Part shown: positions 1-8,086 of the stretch, piece by piece
Position numbering within the stretch: the stretch's first letter is position 1
Layout: each line of letters begins with the position of its first letter
DNA from: UMGS1279 sp045630265
GTDB taxonomy: Bacteria; Bacillota; Clostridia; Oscillospirales; Acutalibacteraceae
Direction of reading: 5' to 3'
Assembly (NCBI GenBank): GCA_045630265.1
Contig: JAZQSV010000005.1
Span: forward strand, 6,996-70,995
Length of the DNA: 64,000 bases
The notes under the pieces: model-generated
Databases searched by the model: none
What the model was told of the DNA's origin: nothing
Seen by the model: the letters and a program-made list of their open reading frames with translations, nothing else
Translations under genes and position numbers: made by a program

Positions 1-342
1 AGTGTTTTAAGAGATAGGGCGAAAGAATTTGCAAAGAAAATCGTTTTTCTTTGTCGCGACATGAAAATAAACCACAAAGAATCCGTTTTAATAAATCAGT
101 TACTCCGCTCAGCAACCTCTATCGGAGCAAACCTGCATGAAGCTCAATATGCTCAAGGAACTAAAGATTTCATTTCAAAACTCGAAATCACTCAAAAAGA
201 ATGTTATGAAACGGAATATTGGTTAGAACTTCTTTTTGAGACAGGTTGTATGACTGAAGAAGTTTATAAGGATGTTCAAAATGAATGTGGCGCGATACGC
301 AGAATGTTAATCTCCTCGCTTAAAACAATTAAATCAAAATAA
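1..342 (+). CDS. Four-helix-bundle protein (23S rRNA-intervening-sequence type), 5'-truncated by window edge
   Basis: The reading frame is open from base 1 through the ATG at 61 with no stop, and residues before that Met (VLRDRAKEFAKKIVFLCRD) match the usual N-terminal helix of this family, so the gene starts outside the window. The visible part has the family core 'LLRSATSIGANLHEA' followed by amphipathic helices. Members are about 120 residues, form small helical bundles and often sit in rRNA insertions or beside mobile DNA; their function is unknown. The following gene starts 11 bases after the stop behind a strong ribosome site, so the two are probably co-transcribed. Confidence 0.8.
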   Translation, partial: SVLRDRAKEFAKKIVFLCRDMKINHKESVLINQLLRSATSIGANLHEAQYAQGTKDFISKLEITQKECYETEYWLELLFETGCMTEEVYKDVQNECGAIRRMLISSLKTIKSK

Positions 343-353
343 GGAGGCGTAGT

Positions 354-788
354 ATGGAAAAATTGATTTGTAAATCTTTACTGTGGAAAATGAAGTTGTC
401 AAACGGTAAAGATTATAATACAACACTAGATAAAATGTTCCTTGAAAATTCTAATAACGATTTGCTTTTAGAATTGGAGAGTTGTTCTTCCAACTGCGAT
501 GTCACCTTTGATATATTGCAAAGATATTGGAAATATGAATGTGAAAACTTTTCGGTTGACGATTTTGGGAAATGTTTGCTTGAAGATTTAAAAACGATAT
601 ATTTTTCAAATACTTTTACTATTACAGAGTTTGGCAAAAGGTGTTATTCCTTATGGCAACAATTGCCGGGTGAAATACAAACGAAAGAACCATTTCATAC
701 CTTGAGTTATGCTGATGACCCATTATCGTGGAACGATGAAGCACAAACAAGAAAATTGTATGAAGATATATTGGAATTTTACAAATAA
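354..788 (+). CDS. Hypothetical protein, 144 aa
   Basis: I do not recognise this protein. It begins at an ATG preceded by AAGGAGG (about 341-347), good support for real translation. The product is acidic, soluble-looking, with no signal peptide, no transmembrane stretch and several Cys residues (two of them in 'SCSSNC') without a clear metal-binding pattern. Base composition is A/T-rich compared with the metabolic genes that follow. It is probably in one transcript with the four-helix-bundle gene and ends before the bidirectional terminator at 917-952. It could be accessory DNA; nothing visible gives a function. Confidence 0.55.
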   Translation: MEKLICKSLLWKMKLSNGKDYNTTLDKMFLENSNNDLLLELESCSSNCDVTFDILQRYWKYECENFSVDDFGKCLLEDLKTIYFSNTFTITEFGKRCYSLWQQLPGEIQTKEPFHTLSYADDPLSWNDEAQTRKLYEDILEFYK

Positions 789-916
789 CTTCTCTCTTTT
801 ATTAATAGCACCATAAAATGCAATTAGTTGTGAGCAAGGTTAAGGGTTTTAGGTTCTCCTAAAGTTTGGAAAATGTGATATACATTTTCCCTGCTTGCTA
901 AGGTATAAGACAAAAT

Positions 917-952
917 TAAAAGCTGTGTAGAAATTTTCTACACAGCTTTTTT
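917..952. terminator. Bidirectional intrinsic terminator
   Basis: Near-perfect inverted repeat with arms AAAAGCTGTGTAGAAA and TTTCTACACAGCTTTT, with T runs readable on both strands. It lies between converging genes (plus gene ending at 788, minus gene ending at 991) and can terminate both. The rest of 789-990 shows nothing else. Confidence 0.85.
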
Positions 953-990
953 ACTGTCCTTTAGAGTACTGCTCTAATGCTCCACTTTTT

Positions 991-1884
991 TTATACTGCA
1001 TAGGTTGGGTCTAGTTCTTTTAGCTCTTTAAAGCTATCAATTTCAACTATGTCTTCAAATTTGCAAGGGCGAACCGAAACCTTATATTCCTTATGGAAAG
1101 CGGTAAGGGGAACAAAGCCCCAAAGGCGCTCTCTTCCACCCGGCATTTCACAAACGGCCTTAACGTGGTCGAAAAGCTTTTCACCGTCTTCCTTAGTCCA
1201 GTAGGAAATACCAATGGTTTGGAAAAGGTTCTCTCCTTCGCCGCCGTGCTTACTTTCACTAATGTAGCCACCCTTGGTGGTAATACACCAGTCGTCGGTG
1301 CGCTTTACGGGAATTCCCAAGTAGTTAGAACTGTACTGATATTTGGTGATAAGACTTGGATTTCTAAGGTAAAGGTCGGCCTCCAAAACGTAGGCAGAGG
1401 AAAGCTTATCTCTGGCGCACAAAATAGAAACGATATTATTGGCTAAGTTATATTCTGGATTATCAATAAATTTAATTTGGGGATATTTGCTAAGGAGCAG
1501 GTCAAACTGCTCTCCCAAATATCCGCGAATAATATAAATTTCTTCGATTTCAGCGGCAATACAAGCGTCGAGCAGAGTATCAATTAGGCGAACGCCGTGC
1601 ACTCTTACAAGGGGCTTTGGGGTGTTAAGGGTAATGGGCACCATACGGCTGCCAAAACCTGCCGCCATAAAAATTGCGCGGCGAACACGGTAGGGCTCAA
1701 GGGCTTCAAGACCTTTTTTAGTAACCAGCCCGTTAAGGACAAAACCCTCATTTGAAAGTTCTTTGAGCGTACGGTTTACAGTACCTACAGAAGCATCTAT
1801 TTTTTCCGAAATCTCCCTTTGAGACAGGGCTTCCTTAGCCGCCTCAAGACAGGTTAAAACGTTAAACTGTTGTTTTGTTAACAT
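991..1884 (-). CDS. Winged-helix/nucleotidyltransferase fusion (LicC/PntC-like cytidylyltransferase)
   Basis: 297 residues. Residues 1-65 form a MarR-like winged helix (LSQREISEKIDASVGTVNRT). From about residue 68 comes a sugar-nucleotide-type transferase domain with the signature AAGFGSRMVPIT and TPKPLV, and an acidic metal-site stretch VLEADLY. The fold matches CTP:phosphocholine or 2-aminoethylphosphonate cytidylyltransferases, which make CMP-activated head groups for surface glycans; the substrate here is not shown by sequence. It is the last gene of the operon and starts 2 bases after the permease stop, so it probably uses the imported compound. The HTH could make it a regulator of its own operon. 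Fusion is clear; substrate is inferred. Confidence 0.8.
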   Translation of the reverse strand: MLTKQQFNVLTCLEAAKEALSQREISEKIDASVGTVNRTLKELSNEGFVLNGLVTKKGLEALEPYRVRRAIFMAAGFGSRMVPITLNTPKPLVRVHGVRLIDTLLDACIAAEIEEIYIIRGYLGEQFDLLLSKYPQIKFIDNPEYNLANNIVSILCARDKLSSAYVLEADLYLRNPSLITKYQYSSNYLGIPVKRTDDWCITTKGGYISESKHGGEGENLFQTIGISYWTKEDGEKLFDHVKAVCEMPGGRERLWGFVPLTAFHKEYKVSVRPCKFEDIVEIDSFKELKELDPTYAV

Positions 1885-1886
1885 AA

Positions 1887-3500
1887 CTATTCTCCCATTC
1901 TGCTCATTTTAGCGGTGCGCTTTTTCATAGCTCCGCTAAGCACCGTAATCGTTCCCTTAACCAAAAGGTTAACCACCAAAATTATAATTGCTATAACCGC
2001 CGCAACCTCATAGTTTCCTTGTGCGTTAAACTGCTCAATAATAAGTGAAATGGGCTTTGTTGAGGAGTTTGCGAGGAATGAAACGGCCGAAATGGTCATC
2101 ATAGAATTTACAAAGAAGTAGGAAAACATTTCTATAAGGGTTACCGCAGATTGAGGCAAAATAACATCCTTTACAATGCGGAAGCGGTTTATACCAAGGG
2201 TCTGCCCAACGTGCTCTAAATTCTCGTTCATACCCGCTAAGGAATTATACATCATCTGATACGGTGAAGCAAAGAAGTGCATAAGGTTTGCAACCATAAG
2301 TATGAGAAGGGAACGGTAGAAAAAGCTTCCTGAAAAGGTCATAGAATATGAAAGGCCTAAAACTATACCCGGAATGGCAAGTGATGTAATAGAGAAAAGG
2401 TGCAAAACGTGAGAAAGTCTCGAAGGCATTCTGGAGGTAAAGTATGCGCTTATAAAGGCCACAAAGGAACCGACTGTAGCTACCACAACCGAAATAATAA
2501 GTGAATTTTGCAGCGCCCTTTCGCCGCCCGTTCTAAACATTCTTTGAAGGTTAGAAAGAGTAAAATTCATATTGCTGGGATATTTTTCGGTAAATGCCAC
2601 GAGACAGAAAGAACCAAGCAGAGTTAAAATGCATACCAGTACCGCGCCGCAGGCCAAAAAGGCCAAAACGTCTCGCACAATACTTTTTTTAATGTTCATG
2701 GGCCTTGTAACGTAGCCCATTTTTGCCTGCCTTTTGGAAATAAGGTTAAATATAAATGCAACCAAAGCGGGAATTAAAAGCAAAATACCAATAACACCGC
2801 CTTGACCGAAATGGAACTGTCCAATAACCTTTTGGTACATAAGGGTCGCCAAAGTGGTAATGTGGCCACCTATTCTAAGCGGAATACCGTAATCTGTTAT
2901 AACCAAGGTAAAAACAGAAAAAATTGCAGAAATAAGCGGCTTTTTAAGGTAAGGAAGAGTAATAGCAAAAAGTCGCTTTCTGGCGGGGATGCCAAGAACT
3001 ATAGCTGCCTCATAAGGTGAACCGTCTTCATATTTAAGGGCATCGCTAAACATTAAAAAGGCAACGGGATAGGAATAAAGCACCGAGCCAACCACAATTC
3101 CCCAAAAGCCGTAAACTGTATTTTCTATTCCCAGCAAATTCCTTAGTATTCCATTGGTACCAAAAAGAACAACAAGACCGGTACTGTGGGAAATAGAAGG
3201 AATAAGCATTGGAAGTATAAGTAAAACTTGAAAAACACCTTTAAAAGGAATGTTTGAACGGTTTACACAAAATGCAAGCAAAAAGCCAAGCGGTACTGAA
3301 ATAGCGGTGGCGGTAAGGGTGCATTTTATTGATGCTGCGAGGGCGGGCGTAAAGGATGGGGAAGAAAAAATTTCTTTAATATCTTCGCCGGTAATATTAA
3401 ACATCATTCGTCCAAAGGGAAAGAAAACAAACCCTATAAATACCGCGCAAAGCAAAAGCTTTGGAATAGATGAACTAGGGAAAAAGGAAGTTTTTTTCAT
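1887..3500 (-). CDS. ABC transporter permease with two fused membrane halves
   Basis: 537 residues with about 12 hydrophobic helices. Two binding-protein-dependent permease domains lie in one chain (about 60-250 and 320-520), as in the ferric-iron (FbpB) and 2-aminoethylphosphonate (PhnU/V-like) importers. Typical EAA-loop stretches are visible (for example EAAIVLGIPARKRLFAITLP). It starts 3 bases after the ATPase stop with GAGGGATTAGAAA upstream of the ATG. It forms the channel between the lipoprotein at 4368-5354 and the ATPase at 3504-4280. The fused cytidylyltransferase downstream favours an organophosphonate or choline-type substrate over iron, but this is inference. Confidence 0.88.
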   Translation of the reverse strand: MKKTSFFPSSSIPKLLLCAVFIGFVFFPFGRMMFNITGEDIKEIFSSPSFTPALAASIKCTLTATAISVPLGFLLAFCVNRSNIPFKGVFQVLLILPMLIPSISHSTGLVVLFGTNGILRNLLGIENTVYGFWGIVVGSVLYSYPVAFLMFSDALKYEDGSPYEAAIVLGIPARKRLFAITLPYLKKPLISAIFSVFTLVITDYGIPLRIGGHITTLATLMYQKVIGQFHFGQGGVIGILLLIPALVAFIFNLISKRQAKMGYVTRPMNIKKSIVRDVLAFLACGAVLVCILTLLGSFCLVAFTEKYPSNMNFTLSNLQRMFRTGGERALQNSLIISVVVATVGSFVAFISAYFTSRMPSRLSHVLHLFSITSLAIPGIVLGLSYSMTFSGSFFYRSLLILMVANLMHFFASPYQMMYNSLAGMNENLEHVGQTLGINRFRIVKDVILPQSAVTLIEMFSYFFVNSMMTISAVSFLANSSTKPISLIIEQFNAQGNYEVAAVIAIIILVVNLLVKGTITVLSGAMKKRTAKMSRMGE

Positions 3501-3503
3501 TTT

Positions 3504-4280
3504 CTAATCCCTCGCATTTATGTACTTTGCTAAAGAGTCAATTTTAATTTGCAAATTATCCAAAACAAAGCGTTGAACGTACTCGTTTGCGGGATTTTTG
3601 ATAATATTCATAGGGGTATCAAGCTGAATAAGTTTCGCTTCGTCCATAACCATAATGCGGTCGGCCATGGCGAAGGCCTCCTCCTGGTCATGGGTGATGT
3701 ATATCATTGTGGTACCAAACTCTTTTTGTATGCGTTTGATTTCTGCGCGAAGCGCAAGCCTTGTTTCAACGTCCAAAGCGCTCATTGGTTCGTCAAACAA
3801 AATAATGCGGGGACGAAGCACTAGGGTGCGGGCAATAGCAACACGCTGCTGCTGACCGCCCGAAAGCATACAGGGCTTTTTGTTTGCGTGCTCCAAAAGA
3901 CCCATACTCTCCAGCATTTTAAGGGCAGTTTCCTTGCTTGCGGCTCTGGTCTCCTTATTTATTTTCAGGGCATATTGAACGTTTTTAAGCACCGTCATAT
4001 TTTCAAAAAGGGCGTAGTTTTGGAAAACTATGCCCATATTTCTTGCAGAAGAAGGCGCATGAGTAATGTCTTTTCCATCCATAGAAATTGTGCCCTCGTC
4101 AGTATTGAGCAATCCAATAAGGGTGCGCAAAATGGTAGTTTTGCCGCAGCCCGAAGGGCCTAAAATAGCCAAAAACTCACCATCGTGCACATCAAAAGAA
4201 ACGTCGTCCAGAGCCTTTTTAGAGTCAAAATTATGGGTAAGATTGCGTACCTCAAGTACGTTTTTAACTGCCTTTGCCAT
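3504..4280 (-). CDS. ABC transporter ATP-binding protein
   Basis: 258 residues from the chosen start. Walker A GPSGCGKTT, signature LSGGQQQRVAIARTL, Walker B RIILFDEP and switch His in YITHDQEEA are all intact. It resembles the PotA/FbpC/PhnT group, although it lacks the extra C-terminal TOBE domain of longer members. An ATG four codons upstream (4292) has AAGG directly touching it; the ATG at 4280 has AAGGATGG about 8 bases away, so I chose 4280. It powers the permease encoded next door and lies 75 bases downstream of the binding-protein gene. Confidence 0.9.
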   Translation of the reverse strand: MAKAVKNVLEVRNLTHNFDSKKALDDVSFDVHDGEFLAILGPSGCGKTTILRTLIGLLNTDEGTISMDGKDITHAPSSARNMGIVFQNYALFENMTVLKNVQYALKINKETRAASKETALKMLESMGLLEHANKKPCMLSGGQQQRVAIARTLVLRPRIILFDEPMSALDVETRLALRAEIKRIQKEFGTTMIYITHDQEEAFAMADRIMVMDEAKLIQLDTPMNIIKNPANEYVQRFVLDNLQIKIDSLAKYINARD

Positions 4281-4367
4281 AATAATATCCATCCTTATAA
4301 AACAAGATTATGCAAGGCGCTTTAATTTGCGCCTTGCATCCGAAACCGTAATTATCTGTTAGGAAAA

Positions 4368-5354
4368 TTATACAACGGGCCAGAGCTTGAGCAAACGCTC
4401 TTTCTCCGCGGTAGTGTCATTTTCCATATTGCTGTATTTAATCTCTTTGGGGAAATTTTCTACCTCAAAGTCTTTGTCCTTATAAATTTTTTCTGGAGCC
4501 CATTTTTCGCAGGAATGGTAGTTGAATTCGCCAATCATATAATCAAAAACCTCTTTAACCTGGGGCTTTGCATCCTTGCCCTTTACCATTGCTTGACCGT
4601 AGGTAGAGAAAGGTGCGCCCTCCTCAAAGAAAAGAACCTCTAAAGGTGCGCCGTTTTCGGTCTTTTGTGTTGCGGCGTTGGCAATCATACCAAGACCAAT
4701 AGCAACCTCCTCCTGAACAAGAGCATTAACAGGGCCGTTACCACCCTCAGTAAACTGTAAAACATTGGTTGCAAGCTTGCCGAAATATTCTACTGCCTTT
4801 TCCTCGCCCCAAGCGTTAACAAGACTCTTATAGAACATATAGCCGGTACCTGAAGACTTGGGATCGGGCATAGAAACAAGGCCTTTATATTCGGGCTTCA
4901 AAAGGTCTTCGTAGCTTGTGGGTTTTGCAAGCTTTTTATCGGCCAAAACCTTTGTATTAACAATAACACCTCCGCCGGTACGAACCTCGGGCAAATAGGT
5001 GGTTTTGGGAACAAGACCGTCTACGTATACAGAGGTGTCATAACCTGACAAATCTGCAAGAAGGCCATTTTCATCTAAAGCATCAAGAGTAAGGTAAGAA
5101 AGGTCGTGAATAATGTCGCAGTCGGTATTCTCACCCTCTGCCAAAAGCTTAGATCCGAGCTTACTTGTTGACTGATATTCAACAACAAAGGTGTACTCAG
5201 GAAATTTTTCCTGAAGAATTGTCTTCATCTCTGCAATTCTGTCAGAGTTAGCGCAGGAATAAATAACAATCTGCTTGTTGTCGGCCTCGCCGCAACCACA
5301 AAAAACAAATACGCACATAAGTACTGCAAGAACTAGGGAAATTAACTTTTTCAT
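4368..5354 (-). CDS. Extracellular substrate-binding lipoprotein of the ABC importer
   Basis: 328 residues. The lipoprotein signal MKKLISLVLAVLMCVFVFCG ends in a lipobox with the modified Cys at about residue 20. The mature part looks like the type 2 periplasmic-binding fold used for Fe3+, thiamine and 2-aminoethylphosphonate (SBP_bac_6-like; IVIYSCANSDRIAEM at the mature start). It is anchored outside the membrane and delivers ligand to the permease. It is first in the operon behind a consensus promoter (5449-5477) and a TTGAACAA inverted repeat (5391-5437). Ligand identity cannot be read from sequence; iron remains an alternative to phosphonate. Confidence 0.85.
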   Translation of the reverse strand: MKKLISLVLAVLMCVFVFCGCGEADNKQIVIYSCANSDRIAEMKTILQEKFPEYTFVVEYQSTSKLGSKLLAEGENTDCDIIHDLSYLTLDALDENGLLADLSGYDTSVYVDGLVPKTTYLPEVRTGGGVIVNTKVLADKKLAKPTSYEDLLKPEYKGLVSMPDPKSSGTGYMFYKSLVNAWGEEKAVEYFGKLATNVLQFTEGGNGPVNALVQEEVAIGLGMIANAATQKTENGAPLEVLFFEEGAPFSTYGQAMVKGKDAKPQVKEVFDYMIGEFNYHSCEKWAPEKIYKDKDFEVENFPKEIKYSNMENDTTAEKERLLKLWPVV

Positions 5355-5390
5355 AATAGCAACTCTCCGTTCAAAAAAATTTTAATTGCT

Positions 5391-5437
5391 TTAAAATTGA
5401 ACAAATTAGCAAATACCATAATTGTTCAAAATTTTAA
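5391..5437. promoter_or_regulatory. Inverted-repeat operator candidate (TTGAACAA)
   Basis: TTGAACAA at 5397-5404 and its complement TTGTTCAA at 5422-5429, embedded in longer imperfect arms, lie just downstream of the expected start of transcription of the importer operon. This is the position of a repressor roadblock site. The operon's own winged-helix fusion (991-1884) is one candidate ligand-responsive regulator. Confidence 0.45.
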
Positions 5438-5448
5438 ATCACAAACAC

Positions 5449-5477
5449 ATTATATAACGTAAAAAGCGAATTGTCAA
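5449..5477 (-). promoter_or_regulatory. Sigma-A promoter of the ABC importer operon
   Basis: On the minus strand TTGACA (5472-5477), a 17-base spacer and TATAAT (5449-5454), both consensus. It faces the lipoprotein gene starting at 5354. The neighbouring A/T-rich stretch 5478-5634 holds nothing else I can support. Confidence 0.85.
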
Positions 5478-5634
5478 GCGATTTTCGTTTAAAAATCGAC
5501 AAAATATGACAAAATCTGAAAAGATATAAGACAAAGACCGATGTTCATAAAAGTTTAAAACCAAAGCAAAATTGAAAATATCACAAGAGATAGTGTTCTG
5601 TATTTTTATAAAATACAAGCGCTTGAAAATGAAG

Positions 5635-5683
5635 AAAAGCAAAGCGAAAAGTGAATAAAACAACTCACGTTCGCCTTGCTTTT
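5635..5683 (-). terminator. Intrinsic terminator after the leucine dehydrogenase gene
   Basis: Arms AAAAGCAAAGCGAAAAGTGA (5635-5654) and TCACGTTCGCCTTGCTTTT (5665-5683) pair with a few mismatches and are followed by a T-rich tail on the minus strand. It would end the long operon that finishes with the dehydrogenase at 5715. Confidence 0.7.
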
Positions 5684-5714
5684 GAAAAATTATTTACCAA
5701 GAGGTTATTAAGAT

Positions 5715-6746
5715 TTAACCGTAAATAAGAGATTCTGCGTATCTGGTAGCGATAACACCTTCGGGTTCGCCGGTTTCCTTGGATTCTGTAAGAATTCTCT
5801 CAATAGAATTATAAATGTTATCAACCTTTTCCAAAACGGCTTCCTTATTATAAGGTCCGTCTACCTCGGCTGCTGCATTGATAACGCCGCCGCCATTGAT
5901 AACAAAGTCGGGAGCGTAGAAAATGCCGCGAGCTTTAAGTGCCAGACCGGAAGCATCATCGAGAATCTGGTTATTAGCGCCACCGGCAACTGCCTTACAG
6001 TCAAGAGCAGCAATGCTGTCGGGGGTAAGGATTGCGCCCATAGCGTTGGGGGAGAAGATGTCGCACTTAACCTTCATAATTTCGTCGGTAGAAACTATTT
6101 TTGCTCCAAACTCCTCTGCTGCTTTTTCGGCAATGGCTTTATTGCTACGGTTAGCAACAATAAGCTTTGCACCGCTTTCACTTAGTAAACGGCAAAGGTC
6201 GTAGCCAACCTTACCAAGACCTTGAACGGCAATAGTAACGCCATCCAAAGAATCGGTACCAAGTGCTACCTTTGCGGTTGCTTTAATACCCTGCCACACA
6301 CCGCGTGCGGTAAAGGGAGAGGGGTCGCCGCTGTTTTGAGGGAGTCCGCAAATGTGGTTTGTTTTGCGGAGCATAACAAGTGCATCGTCGCAGGTGGTGT
6401 TTACATCCTCTGCTGTGATATAGTCGCCGCCAAGTCCGTTTACTGCCTCTGCAAATGCCTCAAACATTGCTTCGGTTTTCTGAGAGGGGTCGGCAATAAT
6501 AACACCCTTACCACCACCGTGGGGAAGTCCTGCTACTGCGTTTTTGTGGGACATTCCGCGGGAAAGACGGAGTACGTCAAAAAGAGCGTCATCGTAGGAT
6601 GCATAAGGGAAAAGACGGCAACCGCCGATAGCGGGACCGAGGTTTGTGTTATGCACGGCGATAATGGCTTTAAGACCTGCCTTTTCGTTGTTAACAAACA
6701 AAACTTTTTCGTGGCGGTATTTGCTCATTTCTGTCATTGCGTTCAT
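5715..6746 (-). CDS. Leucine/branched-chain amino acid dehydrogenase (Glu/Leu/Phe/Val family)
   Basis: 343 residues. Catalyses reversible NAD-dependent deamination of a branched-chain amino acid to its 2-oxo acid. The substrate-binding part carries GPAIGGCRLFPY and the catalytic Lys in GLPHGGGKGVI; the Rossmann part carries VQGLGKVGYDLCRLL, and the late family motif GGANNQIL is present. Length equals typical leucine dehydrogenases. The open frame extends to 6812, but the ATG at 6746 has GGAGGAAAATTT just upstream and is the start. It is last in the operon after the 2-oxoacid oxidoreductase genes, so it could feed 2-oxo acids to that enzyme or aminate its products. Valine and isoleucine are equally plausible substrates. 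Confidence 0.9.
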   Translation of the reverse strand: MNAMTEMSKYRHEKVLFVNNEKAGLKAIIAVHNTNLGPAIGGCRLFPYASYDDALFDVLRLSRGMSHKNAVAGLPHGGGKGVIIADPSQKTEAMFEAFAEAVNGLGGDYITAEDVNTTCDDALVMLRKTNHICGLPQNSGDPSPFTARGVWQGIKATAKVALGTDSLDGVTIAVQGLGKVGYDLCRLLSESGAKLIVANRSNKAIAEKAAEEFGAKIVSTDEIMKVKCDIFSPNAMGAILTPDSIAALDCKAVAGGANNQILDDASGLALKARGIFYAPDFVINGGGVINAAAEVDGPYNKEAVLEKVDNIYNSIERILTESKETGEPEGVIATRYAESLIYG

Positions 6747-6789
6747 AAATTTTCCTCCTATTTTTAATGGCTTAAACAAGCCGAATTTA

Positions 6790-7329
6790 CTACATTTTAA
6801 AGTCTTTACCAATGGTTAGTGCCTTTATATTAAGGGCCTTAAGCGCTTCTTTTTTAGGGGGTACCAATTTTTCTACCAATTCGTTTGCGCCCTCAAAGGA
6901 AAGCTCGGGGTGGTTTTCTAAAAGGTGCCCTATAATAATCATATTAGCAAGGTTTGGGAGCTCTGCTTCCTTTGCAAGCTTGGTGGCGGGAATGTAAAAT
7001 ACCTCTACGTCGGTTCTTTCTACCTTTGCGTCTATAAGGGAAGAGTCAACGTAAATTTGACCTCCCGGAGCAACCGTATCAACGTATTTTTGAAGAGATG
7101 GTAAATTCATAGCAATAAGCACGTCGGGAACGGTTATAATGGGCGAGCCAACGGGGGTATCGGACAAAATTACGTTACAGTTTGCCGTGCCACCGCGCAT
7201 TTCGGGGCCGTAGGATGGAAGCCATGAAACCTGAATGTCCTCAACAAGGCCTTTATATGCCAAAAACTTTCCGGAAAAGAGTATTCCCTGTCCGCCAAAG
7301 CCGGCAATGAGGATTTGTGTAGTTTTCAT
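6790..7329 (-). CDS. 2-oxoacid:ferredoxin oxidoreductase, gamma subunit (VorC/PorC-like)
   Basis: 179 residues covering the whole gamma (catalytic-associated) domain, with the family start 'ILIAGFGGQGILFSGKFLAYKG' type motif (residues about 6-27) and the SWLPSYGPEMRGGTANCNVI segment. It works with the alpha and TPP-binding subunits to interconvert 2-oxo acid + CoA + oxidised ferredoxin with acyl-CoA + CO2 + reduced ferredoxin in the cytoplasm. The ATG directly follows the TAA of the beta gene, with GGAGG in the beta coding end, implying translational coupling. Confidence 0.9.
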   Translation of the reverse strand: MKTTQILIAGFGGQGILFSGKFLAYKGLVEDIQVSWLPSYGPEMRGGTANCNVILSDTPVGSPIITVPDVLIAMNLPSLQKYVDTVAPGGQIYVDSSLIDAKVERTDVEVFYIPATKLAKEAELPNLANMIIIGHLLENHPELSFEGANELVEKLVPPKKEALKALNIKALTIGKDFKM

Positions 7330-8085
7330 TTACTTTTCCTCCTTTGCCGCAGTTCTGTCTTTATATACACCGATAGGATAATAGGGAAGCATATCGCTTT
7401 CTACCCACTCAAGCGCCTGCTTCGGTGTCATACCCCAGTTAGTAGGACAGGCCGAAACAACCTCGACAAGGGAAAAGCCCTTGCCGTCAATTTGGTTTTG
7501 AAAGGCCTTTTTAATGGCCTTCTTTGCCGCATTTACGTTTTTAACGCTATTAACCGCTACGCGGGATATATATTCGGGACCCTCTAAAGTAGAAAGCATT
7601 TCGCAAACCCGAATGGGCCAACCGCAGTGCTTGGTATCACGGCCGTAAGGAGAGGTTTGTGTTACCTGGCCGGGAAGACTGGTAGGAGCCATCTGTCCGC
7701 CGGTCATACCGTAAATAGCGTTATTAACAAAAATAATTGTAATGTTTTCGTTTCTGGCTGCGGCGTGCACCGTTTCTGCCATACCAATAGATGCAAGGTC
7801 GCCATCGCCTTGATATGTAAAGACAACGTTTTCGGGGCGGCAACGCTTAATGCCGGTTGCAACTGCGGGTGCTCTGCCGTGGGCAGATTCAATCATATCG
7901 CAGGCAAAGTAATCATAAGCCATAACGGCACAGCCAACGGGGGCTACGCCTATTGCGGTGCCTTCAATACCCAGTTCGTCAAGAACTTCGGCCACAAGGC
8001 GGTGGATTATACCGTGTGGACATCCGGGGCAATAGTGAAAGGGAGCGTCGGTGAGTGAGTGTGGTTTTTTAAATTTAACTGCCAT
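7330..8085 (-). CDS. 2-oxoacid:ferredoxin oxidoreductase, TPP-binding beta subunit
   Basis: 251 residues. It contains the CPGCPHG motif near residue 20, the TPP-binding segment TYQGDGDLASIGMAETVHAA and the following IIFVNNAIYGMTGGQMAPTS. It binds thiamine diphosphate and performs decarboxylation or, in reverse, carboxylation. The frame is open to 8115, but the ATG at 8085 has AAAGGAG about 9 bases upstream and leaves a 1-base gap after the alpha gene, so I placed the start there. Together with VorB, gamma and the ferredoxin it makes a four-subunit branched-chain-type enzyme. Confidence 0.92.
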   Translation of the reverse strand: MAVKFKKPHSLTDAPFHYCPGCPHGIIHRLVAEVLDELGIEGTAIGVAPVGCAVMAYDYFACDMIESAHGRAPAVATGIKRCRPENVVFTYQGDGDLASIGMAETVHAAARNENITIIFVNNAIYGMTGGQMAPTSLPGQVTQTSPYGRDTKHCGWPIRVCEMLSTLEGPEYISRVAVNSVKNVNAAKKAIKKAFQNQIDGKGFSLVEVVSACPTNWGMTPKQALEWVESDMLPYYPIGVYKDRTAAKEEK

Positions 8086-8086
8086 A

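Noticed and set aside
5439..5663. 74-codon minus-strand open frame in the gap between the importer and dehydrogenase genes
   Set aside because: It runs through a consensus promoter and a terminator, has Phe/Leu-rich A/T-driven composition and no ribosome site.
6222..6767. 181-codon plus-strand frame opposite the leucine dehydrogenase
   Set aside because: Antisense shadow with Cys/His-rich nonsense composition; the minus strand carries full conserved motifs. Similar antisense frames at 7627-8058, 8456-8899, 10730-11245 and 52919-53878 were rejected for the same reason.
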